A stretch of DNA of 11,827 bases from contig CALALV010000173.1 in assembly GCA_937925605.1 (NCBI GenBank), forward strand, positions 1-11,827. The letters run 5' to 3'. Position 1 is the stretch's first letter. Each line of letters opens with the position of its first letter. Shown piece by piece: positions 1 through 5,901 of the stretch. Source of the DNA: an uncultured Woeseia sp. (GTDB lineage Bacteria > Pseudomonadota > Gammaproteobacteria > Steroidobacterales > Woeseiaceae). A program made the translations under genes and the position numbers. The notes beneath the pieces were generated by a model, which searched no databases, had not been told where the DNA came from, and saw only the letters and a program-made list of their open reading frames with translations.

Positions 1-14
1 CGGGCTTCAGCCCG
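1..14. repeat. REP-like GC-rich hairpin at window edge
   Basis: CGGGCT-TC-AGCCCG is a perfect 6-bp inverted repeat with a 2-nt loop. It overlaps the stop codon of the minus-strand gene that ends at 7. The core (GGGCTTCAGCCC) looks like the repetitive extragenic palindromes common between genes of gammaproteobacteria. It could also be the stem of an intrinsic terminator for that gene, but the bases that would show a T-run lie outside the window. Only one copy is visible here, so repetitiveness is inferred. Confidence 0.35.
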
Positions 15-498
15 AGTCGTAGGGATTGAAGCCGCCGCCCTCGTCGCGGCGCGGCTTCTTCGCGGCGGGCTTCGCCGTGCCGCCGGGCGTGTCGAGCAGC
101 TTGCGCAGCCGCTGCGTGCTGACCAGCGACAGTTCGTCCTCGTTGCCGCCGGCTTTCGGGGCCGGCGCCGGTTGCGCGGGTGCCGGTCGCGCGATCGCCG
201 GCAGGTCCTCGTCCTGGGTATCGAGCAAGGCCTGCAGGTCGTCGTCGTCGATGACGCGGAACATGCCCGTCCCGGCATCGCGGGCCAGGTAGCCCTCTTC
301 GTCGCCCGCCGCGAGCTTGCGGATTTCGTCGCGCGGCGCATCCTCGGCCGCGTCCAGCAGCTGGCGCAGCTGCTGCGTCGAGACCAGCTCGAACCGGGCG
401 GTCTTGATCGTGTCGTCCCAGACCGTGTGGCCCGTTTCGTCGGTGTGGACCTTCGGGCGCTTGCCGGGTGGCGGGCCTTCGTCGTGTGGCGCGTTCAT
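7..498 (-). CDS. Acidic, disordered-looking protein with three copies of an LVSTQxLRxLLD-type motif
   Basis: This 163-residue protein has no signal peptide or membrane segment, so it is probably cytoplasmic. It is built around a short repeated motif: FELVSTQQLRQLLD at residues 36-49, a degenerate FRVIDDDDLQALLD at 80-93, and LSLVSTQRLRKLLD at 123-136. The motifs are joined by acidic or Pro/Ala-rich linkers (for example residues 104-115), and the C-terminus is a conserved-looking GFNPYDSG. The ATG at 498 has a strong Shine-Dalgarno sequence (GAGGGAG, about 6 nt upstream) and a sigma-70 promoter close by. From memory, similar proteins (…VWxDTxKTAxFELVST…) occur as conserved hypotheticals in gammaproteobacteria, but I know of no function. 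Repeated short helices joined by linkers suggest a multivalent binding or scaffold protein; this is inference. Confidence 0.85.
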   Translation of the reverse strand: MNAPHDEGPPPGKRPKVHTDETGHTVWDDTIKTARFELVSTQQLRQLLDAAEDAPRDEIRKLAAGDEEGYLARDAGTGMFRVIDDDDLQALLDTQDEDLPAIARPAPAQPAPAPKAGGNEDELSLVSTQRLRKLLDTPGGTAKPAAKKPRRDEGGGFNPYDSG

Positions 499-532
499 GG
501 CGGCTCCCTCGATGTCCGCCGGAGTCCGGCGA

Positions 533-561
533 ATTATAGGCGCCCGCGGCGCGCCTGGCAG
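533..561 (-). promoter_or_regulatory. Sigma-70 promoter of the minus-strand repeat-motif protein gene
   Basis: On the minus strand a perfect -10 TATAAT (538 to 533) lies 17 bp downstream of CTGCCA (561 to 556), which matches the -35 consensus TTGACA at 4 of 6 positions. Transcription would start near 526 and give a leader of about 28 nt before the ATG at 498. TATAAT stands out in this very GC-rich sequence. Confidence 0.6.
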
Positions 562-580
562 CGCCGCCCCGGAACCGGCT

Positions 581-594
581 TGAGCGATCGCTCA
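581..594. promoter_or_regulatory. 14-bp perfect palindrome, candidate operator between divergent genes
   Basis: TGAGCGATCGCTCA is a perfect 14-bp palindrome lying 20 bp upstream of the -35 box of the minus-strand gene and about 100 bp upstream of the diguanylate cyclase start. Its size and symmetry fit a dimeric regulator of the TetR or GntR type. No regulator gene is adjacent, so the binding protein is unknown, and chance occurrence in GC-rich DNA is possible. Confidence 0.35.
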
Positions 595-691
595 GCTTTC
601 TCCGGGCTCCGGCAACTGTGGACCAGGTCCCGGAATACAAATTAACCGCAGCGTACGATTTTTCGCTGAAACCCTTCCGGATCGAGCAGGA

Positions 692-2599
692 ATGCGTCTC
701 GACGCCGTGCTGACCATCGTTTTCGCCGCTGCCGCGGCCGCCTACCTGCTGCTCGCGGCCGAGCTGTGGCGCAGTCGGCAGAGCGGCGGCCGCCGCGTTG
801 CGGCCGTGTTCGTCCTGGTCGGGCTCTGGTGCGGCGGCGGTGCGCTCGCCTACGCCGGGAGCGCGGGCCTCGGCCTCGCCGCGCGCGTCGCGCACTTCGC
901 CGGCGCCGCGCTGCTGCCGGTGCTGGTCCTGCTCGTCTTCCACGCCTACGTCGGCCGGCCGCTCGGCCGTCTCGCCGCGGGGCTGCTGTCGCTGGTGCCG
1001 CTGGCCACGCTGCTGTTCGCAGCGAGCAACCCGTTGCACGGGCTCGTCTGGCACGGACCGGGTCCGCTGGCCTGGGGTCCGTGGTTTCTGTACGTGCACG
1101 CGCCGTACAGCTACGCCCTGCTGGCCTGGACGATCGGCATGCTGCTGCTGCATTCGAGCGCGGTGACGCCGGCGAACCGTGCCGTCGTGCTGCTGCTCGC
1201 CGCCACCGTGTGCCTGCCGACGGTCGCGCTGGTGCTGCACGATCTCGGTCTCGTGACGCATGCGGCCGCGGCGGTGCCGGCCACGTTCACGGCGCTGTTG
1301 CCGGTGTTCGCCTGGCTGGTGCTGCGCGAGCAGGTCGTCGAGCACACGCCGCTCGCCTACGCGACGGTGTTCCAGAACATGACCGACCCGGTCGTCGTCG
1401 TCGATGCGCGGCGGCGCGTGATCGGCCTGAACAGCGGCGCGGAACGCATGCTCCGGCTGCGCGAGTCCGAAGCGTTGCGCGTGTCGCTGGACGCACTGTT
1501 CGGTCCTGACGTGCCGGAGGTCAACTGCGCGCTCGACAGCGGTGCGCCGCAGCGCATGCTCACGCAAAGCGGCCGCTTCCTGCACGTGCAGGCCTCACCG
1601 ATGCGCGCAGGCAGCGGCGACGCCGGGCAGGTGCTGCTGTTTCGCGACGTCAGCGACGTCGAGCGGGCGCAGCAGGAGGTTCGCAGCAGCGAGAAACTGC
1701 TGCGCACGCTGATCGACCACTCCGTCAACGGCGTCGTGCGGCTGCGCTGGGCCAGCGAGGAGGGCAGCCGCAGCCTGCGCTGCGTGTTCGCGAACGCGGC
1801 CGCCGGGCGCTTCCTCAGCGCGGCGCCCGAGTCGATGCTCGAGCGCGACGCCGGCGCGATCATCCGCCTGGCCTGCAGCGGCATGGACGCTGACGAGGCG
1901 CGCACCGTCGTCGACAAGTTCCTGTGCGATACGCGCCACGGTGAGGTCGTCGACGTCGAGACCCGCGTCGACGACGGCGCCGGCGGCAAGTGGCTGCGCG
2001 TGATCGGCGAGCCGGTCGGCGACAACGTCGCTGTGACCTTCGTCGACGTGACCGACCGCAAGGCGAAGGAACTGCAGATGGAGTCCATCGCCTGGTCCGA
2101 CCCGCTGACCGGCGTGCTGAACCGCCGCGGCTTCGAACGCGACGCCGCGCGCCGCCTGTCCGAGAGCGACGACCTCGCGACCGGCGCGCTGCTGTTCATC
2201 GACCTGAACGACTTCAAGACCATCAACGACCGCTTCGGTCACGAGGTCGGCGATCGCCTGCTGACGATCGCCGCGGACCGCCTGCGCCGCACGCTGCGCG
2301 CCTGCGACATCATCGGCCGGCCGGGCGGCGACGAATTCGTCGCGCTGGTGCCGGACGTCGAGCCGGAGGTCGCCGAGTCGCTGGCCACGCGGGTCGCGAC
2401 GGTGCTGGAGCAGCCCTACCGGATCGGCGAGGCGCAGCTCGCCTGCACGGCCAGCATCGGCCTGGCCCTGTACCCGGAGCATGCGAACACGCTGACCGGC
2501 CTGATGCGCGCGGCCGACCAGGCCATGTACCGCGCCAAGGCCCGCAGCCGCAACGTCGTGGGCTTAGGCTGCCGCCACCTGCTCGAGAAGGCCGGCTGA
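692..2599 (+). CDS. Membrane diguanylate cyclase: 7TM sensor, two PAS domains, GGDEF
   Basis: The 635-residue protein should make cyclic di-GMP from two GTP at the inner membrane. Residues 1-215 hold about seven hydrophobic helices and resemble the N-terminal 7TM module of some histidine kinases (HisK_7TM type). PAS 1 covers about 222-325 (FQNMTDPVVVVD…), PAS 2 about 333-452, and the GGDEF domain about 465-625, beginning DPLTGVLNRRGF. The active-site loop is a canonical GGDEF at 545-549, so catalysis is expected. The RxxD product-inhibition I-site is present at 536-539 (RACD), exactly five residues before it, which predicts feedback inhibition by c-di-GMP. No EAL domain is present. The ATG follows GAGCAGGA, a weak Shine-Dalgarno arrangement. 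The input signal is unknown. It diverges from the repeat-motif gene, and 87 bp separate it from the metal module. Confidence 0.93.
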   Translation: MRLDAVLTIVFAAAAAAYLLLAAELWRSRQSGGRRVAAVFVLVGLWCGGGALAYAGSAGLGLAARVAHFAGAALLPVLVLLVFHAYVGRPLGRLAAGLLSLVPLATLLFAASNPLHGLVWHGPGPLAWGPWFLYVHAPYSYALLAWTIGMLLLHSSAVTPANRAVVLLLAATVCLPTVALVLHDLGLVTHAAAAVPATFTALLPVFAWLVLREQVVEHTPLAYATVFQNMTDPVVVVDARRRVIGLNSGAERMLRLRESEALRVSLDALFGPDVPEVNCALDSGAPQRMLTQSGRFLHVQASPMRAGSGDAGQVLLFRDVSDVERAQQEVRSSEKLLRTLIDHSVNGVVRLRWASEEGSRSLRCVFANAAAGRFLSAAPESMLERDAGAIIRLACSGMDADEARTVVDKFLCDTRHGEVVDVETRVDDGAGGKWLRVIGEPVGDNVAVTFVDVTDRKAKELQMESIAWSDPLTGVLNRRGFERDAARRLSESDDLATGALLFIDLNDFKTINDRFGHEVGDRLLTIAADRLRRTLRACDIIGRPGGDEFVALVPDVEPEVAESLATRVATVLEQPYRIGEAQLACTASIGLALYPEHANTLTGLMRAADQAMYRAKARSRNVVGLGCRHLLEKAG

Positions 2600-2649
2600 G
2601 CCGCCCGTCAAGTTCCCGGCGCTCCCGCCGATAAACCCTGCAGGAAGCG

Positions 2650-2679
2650 GCTCCCGCCGGGGGCGCCGCAGACGGGAGC
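2650..2679 (+). promoter_or_regulatory. Hairpin that can mask the ribosome binding site of the outer-membrane barrel gene
   Basis: GCTCCCG (2650-2656) pairs perfectly with CGGGAGC (2673-2679) around a 16-nt loop. The right arm contains the Shine-Dalgarno GGGAG (2674-2678), 8 nt before the ATG at 2687. A second copy of the left arm, within the direct repeat GCTCCCGCCG, lies at 2621-2630. The leader could therefore form either of two structures, both occluding the ribosome site. There is no T-run, so it is not an intrinsic terminator. A degenerate REP element is an alternative explanation. Confidence 0.35.
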
Positions 2680-2686
2680 TTGCGAC

Positions 2687-3514
2687 ATGAAGCAGCTCGA
2701 CAGGCCCGGCCTGCTGGCCGCGGCGTTCGCGTTGCTCGCGGGCGCCGCCGGTGCTGCGCCGATCGCGACCAACACCGCGCTGCCGGTCGGCGACGGCAAT
2801 GCCGTCGTGCGCGGCCAGCTGGTGTTCGCGCGCGCCGGGGCGCCGGGCGTCGATGTGCGCACGCGGCTGTTCCGCACGACGATGGGCTACGGGGTCACGC
2901 CGCGGCTCGCCGTGTTCGCCTCGGTGCCGATGCTCGAGCGCGAGGCCGCCGGCTCCACCGTGTCCGGCATCGGCGACTCCGCCGTGTTCGCGCGTTACGA
3001 GCTCTACCGCGAAAACGGCGTCGGCCGGACGCTGCGCCTGGCCCCGTTTGCCGGCACCATCCTGCCGACCGGTCGCGAGGGCGAGACCGGCGACGGCTCC
3101 ACCGACTTCTTCGGCGGCGTCGTGCTGACCGTCGCGACGACCCGCTGGGGCCTCGACAGCCAGCTGCGCTACGACGTCAACCGCGAGGCGCACGGCCGCG
3201 AGGCCGGCGACGTGCTGCGCGCCGAGACCTCATTCCAGTACCGGCTTGCGCCGACGCTGACCGGTGCGGTCGATGCGGGCTTCCTGTTCGCGGTCCTCGA
3301 ACTGTCGGCCGTCCACGCGGCGCAGAGCGAGGTCGGCGGCGTGGCCGTCGGCAACTCGGGCGGCACGCGCCTCGCCGTGACCCCGGGTCTGCAGTGGGCA
3401 TCGTCACGCCTGATGTTCGACCTGGGCGTGCAGCTGCCCGTCGCCGAGCGCCTGAAGGGCACGCAGGTCGAGCCCGAGTACACGGTGCTCGGCAGCGTGC
3501 GGATCAATTTCTAG
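2687..3514 (+). CDS. Outer-membrane beta-barrel protein (MetA-pathway phenol-degradation/transporter family)
   Basis: The 275-residue protein has a Sec signal peptide at residues 1-23 (Lys near the start, Ala/Leu-rich core, cleavage after AGA). The rest is a string of alternating amphipathic segments separated by Gly/Asp-rich turns, and the protein ends in INF, the C-terminal Phe typical of proteins inserted by the Bam complex. The stretch around residues 122-140 (LPTGREGETGDGSTDFFGG) fits the family annotated as transporter or phenol MetA degradation (PF13557), whose members often sit beside metal or hydrophobic-substrate genes. The ATG has GGGAG 8 nt upstream. The stop codon overlaps the ribosome site of the next gene, so it is translationally linked to the MerP-like protein. 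I infer that it is the outer-membrane pore of a metal pathway; the family assignment is from memory. Confidence 0.8.
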   Translation: MKQLDRPGLLAAAFALLAGAAGAAPIATNTALPVGDGNAVVRGQLVFARAGAPGVDVRTRLFRTTMGYGVTPRLAVFASVPMLEREAAGSTVSGIGDSAVFARYELYRENGVGRTLRLAPFAGTILPTGREGETGDGSTDFFGGVVLTVATTRWGLDSQLRYDVNREAHGREAGDVLRAETSFQYRLAPTLTGAVDAGFLFAVLELSAVHAAQSEVGGVAVGNSGGTRLAVTPGLQWASSRLMFDLGVQLPVAERLKGTQVEPEYTVLGSVRINF

Positions 3515-3523
3515 GTGGCGCCC

Positions 3524-3883
3524 GTGAAACGCATCGCCGCACTCGGCCTGCTGCTGACGGGCGTCGTCGCCCTCGCCGCCGACGAGGTGCAGTACATCAT
3601 CCGCATCGACGGCATCACCTGCCCGTTCTGCATCGCGACCTCGGAGCGGGCGCTCGCGAAAATCGAGGGCGTGCGCAGCGTGCACAGCGACCTCGATACG
3701 GGGCGCGTCTTCGTCTGCGCGGACGCGACCGCGGAACTGTCCCGCGAGTTCCTGGCCGAGCTGTTTCGCAGCAAGGGCTTCACCTATCGCTCGGTGCGCC
3801 GCAGCAGCAGCTGCGCGAAAGCGCCGGCGCTCGCCGGGCAGGCGTCCGCCAGCGGCCGCGAGCACAATGCCGGCGGCCACTGA
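3524..3883 (+). CDS. Periplasmic heavy-metal-binding (HMA, MerP-like) protein
   Basis: From the GTG at 3524 the product is 119 residues. It starts with a signal peptide (MKRIAALGLLLTGVVALA, about residues 1-18), followed by an HMA fold: beta strand, then GITCPFC with metal-binding Cys33 and Cys36, a helix, and the GVRSVHSDLDTGRVFV segment. Classical MerP has GMTCxxC at the same place. Two further cysteines, Cys65 and Cys97, and a His at the C-terminus could add ligands. I chose GTG 3524 over GTG 3515 because AGGTGG (3513-3518), overlapping the upstream stop, is correctly spaced and gives a clean signal peptide. It probably passes metal between the outer-membrane barrel and the MerT-like protein encoded on either side. 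The metal could be Hg, Cu, Zn or another soft cation; the sequence does not decide. Confidence 0.85.
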   Translation: MKRIAALGLLLTGVVALAADEVQYIIRIDGITCPFCIATSERALAKIEGVRSVHSDLDTGRVFVCADATAELSREFLAELFRSKGFTYRSVRRSSSCAKAPALAGQASASGREHNAGGH

Positions 3884-4277
3884 GATGCCGGACCGGGTCG
3901 GCGGCCGCGCCCACTGGCTGTGGCTGCTGCTGCTGGCAGCGGGCTCGACTCTGCTGTGCTGCGCGCTGCCGATGCTGCTGGTCGCGATCGGCTTCGGCGC
4001 TGCGGCCGCCGCGTTGTTCGCCAACCTGCCGTTCCTCGTTGACCTCGCCGTGCACAAGGCCTGGCTCTTCGCGCTGAGCGGCGCGGGGCTGCTGGCCGCC
4101 GCGATCGCCGAGAGCCGCCGCAGCCGGCAGTGCCCGGCGGACCCGCGCCTGGCCGCGGCCTGCCGCGCGGCGAACCGCTGGAACCGGCAGATCCTGTTTG
4201 CCGCGACGCTGCTCTGGCTGACCGGTTTCGCGACCGCCTACGTCGCGCTGCCGGCTCACGCGCTGCTCGCCGGCTGA
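3867..4277 (+). CDS. MerT-like inner-membrane metal transport protein
   Basis: The product is 136 residues from the ATG at 3867, or 130 from the in-frame ATG at 3885, which sits just after the upstream stop (TGAGATG). It has three hydrophobic segments, at about 17-50, 60-82 and 106-130. The vicinal pair Cys31-Cys32 lies in the first helix within STLLCCALPM, very close to the STLCCxxP of MerT. Another pair, Cys89 and Cys99, sits in the loop between helices 2 and 3, where MerT has its second cysteine pair. MerT proteins take a soft metal from MerP and move it into the cytoplasm. The reading frame overlaps the MerP-like gene by 17 nt if 3867 is used, which indicates coupled translation. No merA or merR is present, so I call it MerT-like and not mercuric-specific. 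Confidence 0.8.
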   Translation: MPAATEMPDRVGGRAHWLWLLLLAAGSTLLCCALPMLLVAIGFGAAAAALFANLPFLVDLAVHKAWLFALSGAGLLAAAIAESRRSRQCPADPRLAAACRAANRWNRQILFAATLLWLTGFATAYVALPAHALLAG

Positions 4278-4302
4278 GCACGGCATGAATACGCGCGCGC
4301 GA

Positions 4303-4320
4303 CCTGCTAGGGTCTGCGCG
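4303..4320 (+). promoter_or_regulatory. Start region of the cyclotransferase gene: TAGGGT -10-like box or ribosome site
   Basis: TGCTAGGGT (4305-4313) reads as an extended -10 box whose hexamer TAGGGT ends exactly 7 nt before the ATG at 4321; ATGAAT (4285-4290), 17 bp upstream, is a weak -35. Transcription would begin at or next to the A of the ATG, giving a leaderless message. The same bases contain AGGG, which could instead act as a Shine-Dalgarno 8 nt from the ATG. Either reading favours 4321 over the ATG at 4285 as the true start. Confidence 0.3.
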
Positions 4321-4815
4321 ATGCGCTACGCCGCCTACGGTTCCAACCTCCATCCGCTGCGCCTCGCCGAGCGCACGCCGTCCGCGGTCCCCGAAGGCAG
4401 CGCGGCGGTGCCCGGCTGGGAGCTCGCGTTCAACAAGCGCGGCGCGGACGGCTCCGGCAAGTGCACCCTGCGGCGCGGGGCCGCGGGTATCTGGGTCGCC
4501 GTCTACTCGCTGTCCGCGAGCGATGCGCTGCGCCTCGACGGGGTCGAGGGCAGCGGCTACGAGCGTGCCGAACTCGAGGTGCCCGGCTACGGCGCCTGCT
4601 TCACCTACCTCGGGCATGCGGACTACCTCGACGATCGGCTGCAGCCATACGACTGGTACCGTGACCTGGTGCTGGCCGGCGGCCGGCACCACGGATTCCC
4701 GGCCCGCTACCTGGCGACGTTGGAGCGCCTGCGCTGCGCAGCCGACGACGATGCCGTGCGCCGGGACCGGCACGCCGCGCTGCTCGCGCGGCTGGGCGGC
4801 GCCGCGGGGCTATAA
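4321..4815 (+). CDS. Gamma-glutamylcyclotransferase-like (GGCT/AIG2 fold) protein
   Basis: This 164-residue cytoplasmic protein starts with MRYAAYGSNL; YGSN (residues 6-9) is the hallmark substrate-binding loop of the gamma-glutamylcyclotransferase fold. Glu76, in LDGVEGSGYER, sits where the family has its catalytic acid (the DxxEG motif). The family releases 5-oxoproline from gamma-glutamyl amines or peptides, as in glutathione turnover, but many bacterial members have untested substrates. An ATG at 4285 would add 12 residues (MNTRARPARVCA) that do not belong to the fold, so I prefer 4321, where the conserved first strand begins. It follows the MerT-like gene by 43 bp. Its stop codon TAA is embedded in the TATAAT that precedes the next gene. 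Confidence 0.82.
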   Translation: MRYAAYGSNLHPLRLAERTPSAVPEGSAAVPGWELAFNKRGADGSGKCTLRRGAAGIWVAVYSLSASDALRLDGVEGSGYERAELEVPGYGACFTYLGHADYLDDRLQPYDWYRDLVLAGGRHHGFPARYLATLERLRCAADDDAVRRDRHAALLARLGGAAGL

Positions 4816-4816
4816 T
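4811..4816 (+). promoter_or_regulatory. Perfect -10 box 7 nt before the lipoprotein start (possible leaderless promoter)
   Basis: TATAAT occupies 4811-4816 and the ATG of the lipoprotein begins at 4823, so transcription would start on or beside the initiation codon. No Shine-Dalgarno sequence is visible at usable spacing, which agrees with a leaderless message. No convincing -35 hexamer is seen at 16-18 bp. The box partly coincides with the CTA-TAA end of the cyclotransferase gene, so chance is a real alternative. Confidence 0.4.
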
Positions 4817-4822
4817 CGCGCG

Positions 4823-5434
4823 ATGAAGTACCGGCTGCTGTCCATCGTGTGCGCCCTGGGCTGGCTGCTGCTCGCCGCCGCCTGCGCGACGACGCCGCCG
4901 GCAAACGTCGAGAACATCTGCGCGATCTTCGACGAGAAGCCCGGCTGGTACGGCGACGCGAAAAAATCCGAGAAGCGCTGGGGCACGCCGGTGCACGTGC
5001 AGATGTCGATCATCCGCCAGGAGTCCTCGTTCCGTTTCGACGCGCGCCCGCCGCGGCGCAAGCTGCTCGGTTTCATCCCGTGGACCCGCCCGTCGAACGC
5101 CTACGGCTATGCGCAGGTGCTCGACAGCACCTGGAAGTGGTACCAGCAGGAGGCCGGCGGCCGCTTCGCGGACCGCGACGACTTCGGCGACGCGATCGAC
5201 TTCGTTGGCTGGTACACGAACAAGACCCAGAAGACCCTCGGCGTGTCGAAGTGGGACCCGTACAACCAGTACCTCGCCTACCACGAGGGTCACACCGGCT
5301 GGCAGCGCCGCAGCTATCGCGGCAAGCGCTGGCTCGTGGACACGGCACGCAAGGTCGAGTACCGGGCGAAGGAATGGGGCGCGCAGCTCGCGCGTTGCGA
5401 GGACGATCTCGACGACGGCTGGTGGATATTCTGA
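4823..5434 (+). CDS. Outer-membrane lipoprotein with lytic transglycosylase (SLT) domain
   Basis: The product is 203 residues. The N-terminus is a lipoprotein signal with lipobox LAAAC, so Cys21 should be lipidated; Ala22 at +2 means no Asp inner-membrane retention signal, pointing to the outer membrane. The SLT-type domain runs from about 45 to 190: MSIIRQESSF places the likely catalytic Glu at 67, followed by the SNAYGYAQVLDSTW block (91-104), equivalent to the GxxQ(x)xPxT motif of soluble lytic transglycosylases, and AYHEGHTGW (152-160). Such enzymes cleave the MurNAc-GlcNAc bond of peptidoglycan with formation of 1,6-anhydroMurNAc. It is shorter than the Slt70 or MltC families and lacks LysM repeats. 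It belongs to a group of small SLT lipoproteins, so the exact role in wall remodelling is inferred. Confidence 0.85.
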   Translation: MKYRLLSIVCALGWLLLAAACATTPPANVENICAIFDEKPGWYGDAKKSEKRWGTPVHVQMSIIRQESSFRFDARPPRRKLLGFIPWTRPSNAYGYAQVLDSTWKWYQQEAGGRFADRDDFGDAIDFVGWYTNKTQKTLGVSKWDPYNQYLAYHEGHTGWQRRSYRGKRWLVDTARKVEYRAKEWGAQLARCEDDLDDGWWIF

Positions 5435-5450
5435 GCCGCGGGGAGCTGCT

Positions 5451-5693
5451 ATGGAACTGCAACAATTGAGCGCGTTACTCGGCTGGTGTGCCGTGATCAA
5501 CTTCGGCCTGCTGGCCTGGTGGGCGGCTTTCATTGTCTTCGCGCACGACTTCGTCTACCGCCTGCACACGCGCTGGTTCCGGCTGCCGGTCGAGCGCTTC
5601 GACGCGATTCACTATGCCGGGATCGTCGCCTTCAAGCTGGCGACGCTGACCCTGTTCGTCGTCCCCTGGATCGCGCTGAAGATCGTCTCCTGA
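5451..5693 (+). CDS. Small two-helix membrane protein, DUF6868 type
   Basis: The 80-residue protein has two strongly hydrophobic segments, at about 8-31 (LGWCAVINFGLLAWWAAFIVF) and 56-78, joined by a basic, aromatic loop (HDFVYRLHTRWFRLPVERFDAIHYAG). I recognise this pattern (GWCxxINxGLL…FDAIHYAG…) from memory as the family called DUF6868; no function is known to me. The ATG is preceded by GGGGAG about 6 nt upstream, and the gene starts 16 bp after the lipoprotein stop, so the two are probably cotranscribed. It is too short to be an enzyme and could be a small membrane-associated partner or stress protein; this is only inference. Confidence 0.8.
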   Translation: MELQQLSALLGWCAVINFGLLAWWAAFIVFAHDFVYRLHTRWFRLPVERFDAIHYAGIVAFKLATLTLFVVPWIALKIVS

Positions 5694-5845
5694 CCGTCGC
5701 CCGCGCGCCGTTCGCGGCAGGCCGAAGCCGAGGCGACGGCGCTACCCGGAACGGCCGCGCCGGTCCCGCTGGCCGCGGGTCGCAGGCGGGTCCGGTGCGG
5801 ATCGCCGGCGGGCCGTGGCCGTCGCCCGAACGCCGCGGGGGCGCG

Positions 5846-5868
5846 TAATATTCCGGCCGATCGGCCGG
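5846..5868 (+). promoter_or_regulatory. Candidate promoter with 16-bp palindromic operator for the redoxin gene
   Basis: TAATAT (5846-5851) is a plausible -10 in otherwise GC-rich DNA, though no good -35 is visible at 16-18 bp, as in activator-dependent promoters. Immediately after it, CCGGCCGATCGGCCGG (5853-5868) is a perfect 16-bp palindrome covering the expected transcription start, where a bound repressor would block initiation. The rest of the 208-bp gap (5694-5901) shows no reading frame or hairpin that I would call. Confidence 0.35.
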
Positions 5869-5901
5869 TCCATGGACGCATACCTGCTTCAGGAGCATTC
5901 C

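Noticed and set aside
3515..4277. Mercury resistance (mer) operon
   Set aside because: MerP-like and MerT-like proteins are present, but no mercuric reductase, MerR or mer operator is visible and the order is reversed relative to merT-merP, so naming mercury as the substrate is not justified.
4291..4302. Alternating purine-pyrimidine tract ACGCGCGCGCGA as possible Z-DNA or regulatory element
   Set aside because: It is short and expected by chance in such GC-rich DNA; nothing around it supports a function.
4285..4320. ATG at 4285 as start of the cyclotransferase-like gene
   Set aside because: It would add residues MNTRARPARVCA that lie outside the fold and would place the TAGGGT/AGGG start signals inside the gene; the ATG at 4321 begins the conserved strand MRYAAYGSN.
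5815..5901. In-frame upstream start that would lengthen the redoxin by 29 residues
   Set aside because: The extension crosses the -10-like box and palindrome and has Arg/Pro-rich non-conserved sequence, whereas the ATG at 5902 has AGGAG at proper spacing and begins the hydrophobic N-terminus.
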